Shown here: positions 5,608 to 7,976 of the stretch, piece by piece
Position numbering within the stretch: position 1 is the stretch's first letter
How the letters are laid out: each line of letters opens with the position of its first letter
Assembly: GCA_019751935.1 (NCBI GenBank)
Contig: JAIEMR010000090.1
Coordinates: 1-7,976 of the forward strand
Direction of reading: 5' to 3'
Length of the DNA stretch: 7,976 nt
Source of the DNA: Alphaproteobacteria bacterium
Lineage (GTDB): Bacteria > Pseudomonadota > Alphaproteobacteria > Paracaedibacterales > CAIULA01
Notes under the pieces: model-generated
The model's input: the letters and a program-made list of their open reading frames with translations, nothing else
Database searches by the model: none
What the model was told of the DNA's origin: nothing
Program-made: the position numbers and the translations under genes

Positions 5608-7857
5608 ATGAAATTATTTTTTTTAATTTTTATCGCCTATCTTGGGCTATCAGAATGTATAGCAAGCTCTCCTGTTGTCACCTATAAATCTCAATTTGGG
5701 AGTCCAGGTACAGGAAATGGACAATTCAGTCTTCCTAAAGGGATAGCCTTTGATATAGATACTAATATTTATGTCGCAGATACAGCCCTTAACCGTATTC
5801 AGGTGTTTGATAGTTCTGCTACCTATAAATCTCAATTTGGCAGTGCTGGTGCAGGAAACGGACAATTTAATGCTCCTACCGCAGTTGCAGTTGATTCCTC
5901 AAAAAATGTATACGTTACTGATACATCCAATAACCGCGTCCAGGTTTTTGATAGCTCTGGTGCCTATCAATCTCAATTTGGAGGAACAGGTGCTGGAGAT
6001 GGAAATTTTACCTTTACAGTCCAACATACAGCCACATATCCCAACGGAATCACTTTGGACTCTTCCAAAAACATCTATGTTGCAGATACAGGGAATAGCC
6101 GTGTTCAAATTTTCAACAACTCAGGGACATTTCAATCTACATTTGGCAGCTTTGGATCAGCCAGTGGACAATTTATTTTTCCCAGTGGAATAGCGTTGGA
6201 TTCTTCACGAAACATCTATGTTGCAGATACTGCCAATAGCCGTGTCCAGATTTTTAATAGCTCTGGAGTCTATCAATCACAAATTAGCATTCCAGGAAGC
6301 CAGCCAACAGCGCTTGCCCTGGATGCTTCCAATAATATTTATGTAGTCGATGCTATCAATAATTGTGTCCAAATTTTTGACAGCTCAGGTAATTATAAAT
6401 CTCAATTTGGTAGCACTGGCAGTGGAGATGGAGAGTTTTTAGGGCCTAATGGAATCGCCTTTGATTCTGCAGGAAATATTTACGTTGTTGATACCATCAA
6501 TAATCGTATTCAGATTTTTAACATTACCTGGATCACTCCCTCTTCCTCTCAGCAACAAGTTACTCAAATATTAGCAACGTCTTCTACAGGGCTTTCTCAA
6601 ACCCAAGCGCAAGATTTGACGGCAGCTTTATTTGATGGAGGAGCAAGATCAGCTATATTAAATGCTCTTAATCCAGCACAAACCTCTAGCGTTGCCATAT
6701 CAGCTGTACAATCAGTTAAAACAGGATCTGAAGTTACCACGACAACAACAAGCAGTGTCCATCAAGTTGCATCTGCTGCGATGGATGCAAATTCTAGCTC
6801 TCAAGATTCTTCAACTCAAAATTTTGGTGCTTTTCACGGGTTTTCTTCAACTCGGATTGAAAAATTCAATCAATTAAGCAATCAACTTCCCTTTTTAAAA
6901 TTTCAATCTATTCACTCTCTCGTCCGTCCAGTAACCCCTTTTCCAGTGAATAACAATATCTCAGCGCTTGTAGCGACCCCGTTTGAAAAACAAGCCTCAA
7001 CTCTAGAACCCATTTTCCTTCCCAAAGGCAATAGCCACGTTTGGGTCCAACCTTTTGGAGGAATCCAAAGAATGAATTCTTATAATGGGCATACAGGAAT
7101 GACTTCTAAAAACTCCGGCACAGCTATTGGAGCAGGATATAATCTTACCCAAAAGCTAACTCTAGGAGTTCTTATGGGTGGCACAATAAACTCTTATACT
7201 TTAGATCAAAATCAAGGAAACGGAACGGCGAACAACTACTATGCAGGAATTTATGGAGGTTACGGAGGGCAAGAAGGATTAACTGTCAAAGGATCGTTAA
7301 TTTTTGGTCAAGATCGCTACACTTCTCAAAGAAATATAACTGCGTTATCCTTGTCTGCCAAAAATACCCATAGAGGATGGAATGTTTCTGGGCGCAGTGA
7401 AATTGGTTATAAATTCCGTTATGAAGTTAATACTCTTACGCCTTTTGTTGGGGTTGGGCTTAGTAAAAGTTATCAAAATGGTTATCAAGAAACCAATGCT
7501 TATCCTTTCAACTTAAATATCCCGCCCACAATCAATAAAACCCTTTCAACGGAAATAGGTATCAAATTTGAGAAATCAATTGTGATAAATGATGCTTTAT
7601 TAAAGCCTTTAGTTGGTTTTTCGATTATTCGTGATCAGCCTTTGCAAAAACAAGGAAATTCTGTCCTTAGTTTTTCTGATTCTTCGAATACCTTTGCAGT
7701 ACCTGCATTAAACGAAATAAAAACCTACGCAGCCGCAACTGTTGGGATTGCTAGTTCTTTATCAGATAAAATTACTATTTCTTCGCTTGTAACCGGTAAA
7801 ATTAAACATCATGAACGTGCAGTGGAAGCTGTTGTGAAATTTACTTACGCATTTTAG
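5608..7857 (+). CDS. autotransporter with NHL-repeat beta-propeller passenger
   Basis: A 749-residue protein with three parts. A signal peptide (MKLFFLIFIAYLGLSECIAS) directs Sec export. Residues 25-305 are six NHL repeats of the pattern YxSQFGSxGxGxGxF...GIAxDSSxNIYVADTxNxRVQIF, enough for one six-bladed propeller. Residues 306-475 form a Ser/Thr/Gln-rich linker containing LNALNPAQTSSVAI, a type of segment often found just before autotransporter barrels. Residues 476-749 are an autotransporter-type beta-barrel starting at HVWVQPFGG, with alternating hydrophobic strands, and ending VKFTYAF with aromatics at alternating positions and a terminal Phe, the usual outer-membrane insertion signal. 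It should display the propeller on the cell surface, where NHL propellers generally bind proteins, RNA or other ligands; the ligand here is unknown. I see no enzyme motif in the passenger. No clear ribosome binding site precedes the ATG. Confidence 0.88.
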   Translation: MKLFFLIFIAYLGLSECIASSPVVTYKSQFGSPGTGNGQFSLPKGIAFDIDTNIYVADTALNRIQVFDSSATYKSQFGSAGAGNGQFNAPTAVAVDSSKNVYVTDTSNNRVQVFDSSGAYQSQFGGTGAGDGNFTFTVQHTATYPNGITLDSSKNIYVADTGNSRVQIFNNSGTFQSTFGSFGSASGQFIFPSGIALDSSRNIYVADTANSRVQIFNSSGVYQSQISIPGSQPTALALDASNNIYVVDAINNCVQIFDSSGNYKSQFGSTGSGDGEFLGPNGIAFDSAGNIYVVDTINNRIQIFNITWITPSSSQQQVTQILATSSTGLSQTQAQDLTAALFDGGARSAILNALNPAQTSSVAISAVQSVKTGSEVTTTTTSSVHQVASAAMDANSSSQDSSTQNFGAFHGFSSTRIEKFNQLSNQLPFLKFQSIHSLVRPVTPFPVNNNISALVATPFEKQASTLEPIFLPKGNSHVWVQPFGGIQRMNSYNGHTGMTSKNSGTAIGAGYNLTQKLTLGVLMGGTINSYTLDQNQGNGTANNYYAGIYGGYGGQEGLTVKGSLIFGQDRYTSQRNITALSLSAKNTHRGWNVSGRSEIGYKFRYEVNTLTPFVGVGLSKSYQNGYQETNAYPFNLNIPPTINKTLSTEIGIKFEKSIVINDALLKPLVGFSIIRDQPLQKQGNSVLSFSDSSNTFAVPALNEIKTYAAATVGIASSLSDKITISSLVTGKIKHHERAVEAVVKFTYAF
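5680..6522 (+). repeat. six tandem NHL repeats
   Basis: Repeat units begin at about 5680, 5821, 5962, 6127, 6268 and 6391, with lengths of 47, 47, 55, 47, 41 and 44 codons. Unit 3 carries an insertion around TFTVQHTA, and unit 5 lacks the FGSxGxGDGxF loop and has Cys253 where the others have Arg. The match is also at DNA level: TATAAATCTCAATTTGG is identical at 5683-5699, 5824-5840 and 6394-6410 and differs by one base at 5965-5981. Units 3 and 4 share an identical 20-mer beginning at 6070 and at 6211, 141 bp apart (47 codons). Confidence 0.87.
7033..7854 (+). other. autotransporter beta-barrel (translocator) domain
   Basis: Residues 476-749, about 274 residues, the usual size of the autotransporter translocator. 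WVQPFGG at its start, repeated Gly/aromatic-rich amphipathic strands (AIGAGYNL, AGIYGGYGG, SEIGYKF, FVGVGLS), and a C-terminal FTYAF are typical of the family. It should form the outer-membrane pore through which the passenger is exported. Confidence 0.85.
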
Positions 7858-7976
7858 CCAATGCGAGCACATACATTTTCATTATTTATGAAAATAAACC
7901 AGCAGAATGAAGCCTATCATTTTGCAAATATTCAACACCTATTTTACGTAAAAATACATCAGTCTTCAGGTTTTAA

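Noticed and set aside
5771..6193. plus-strand open frame in the second frame of the NHL region
   Set aside because: It is a shadow of the repeated coding sequence; its own repeated phrases simply mirror the NHL repeats.
5680..6522. NHL passenger as a peptidylglycine amidating lyase-type enzyme
   Set aside because: Some NHL-fold enzymes exist, but I see no metal-ligand histidines in this propeller; the repeats contain almost no His.
7875..7895. ATTTTCAT/ATGAAAAT hairpin downstream of the autotransporter as a terminator
   Set aside because: The 8-bp stem is almost all A-T and is followed by AAACC rather than T residues. The palindrome TTTTACGTAAAA at 7942-7953 was set aside for the same reason.

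Overview
The window is AT-rich and holds five protein-coding genes. All five products carry an export signal: three are secreted or periplasmic, one is a lipoprotein and one is an autotransporter. An autotransporter beta-barrel ending in Phe and a lipobox protein indicate a Gram-negative bacterium. A 79-bp imperfect palindrome at 3997-4075 resembles, from memory, the dispersed palindromes of Rickettsiales and Holosporales genomes. Together with the low GC this suggests an intracellular alphaproteobacterial symbiont, but the lineage is an inference and a gammaproteobacterial host is not excluded.

Layout. 1-194: upstream region with a weak candidate promoter. 195-2966 (+): large exported protein made of two tandem copies of one ~430-residue unit, each with a trypsin-like serine protease core. 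The second copy keeps an apparent His-Asp-Ser triad; the first has Asn in place of both His and Ser. 2997-3347 (+): small exported protein 30 bp downstream, probably co-transcribed. 3477-3899 (+): a paralogue of that small protein with its own promoter-like signal and ribosome binding site. 3997-4075: the palindromic element, between convergent gene ends. 4100-5335 (-): lipoprotein of the metallophosphoesterase superfamily whose usual GNHE motif reads GNIE. 5336-5607: divergent intergenic region. 5608-7857 (+): autotransporter with a six-repeat NHL propeller passenger and a C-terminal beta-barrel. 7858-7976: nothing gene-like.

How the genes may work together. The left half (protease plus two small exported paralogues) looks like a secreted module, and the small proteins could be partners, inhibitors or co-secreted factors. 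No sequence evidence ties them functionally to the protease beyond adjacency and shared export. The lipoprotein and the autotransporter are divergently transcribed and would sit at the outer membrane or cell surface. The window reads as a local cluster of envelope and host-interface genes rather than one proven pathway. The points most worth follow-up are the protease/pseudoprotease tandem, the NHL-propeller autotransporter, and the paired-cysteine difference between the two small paralogues.
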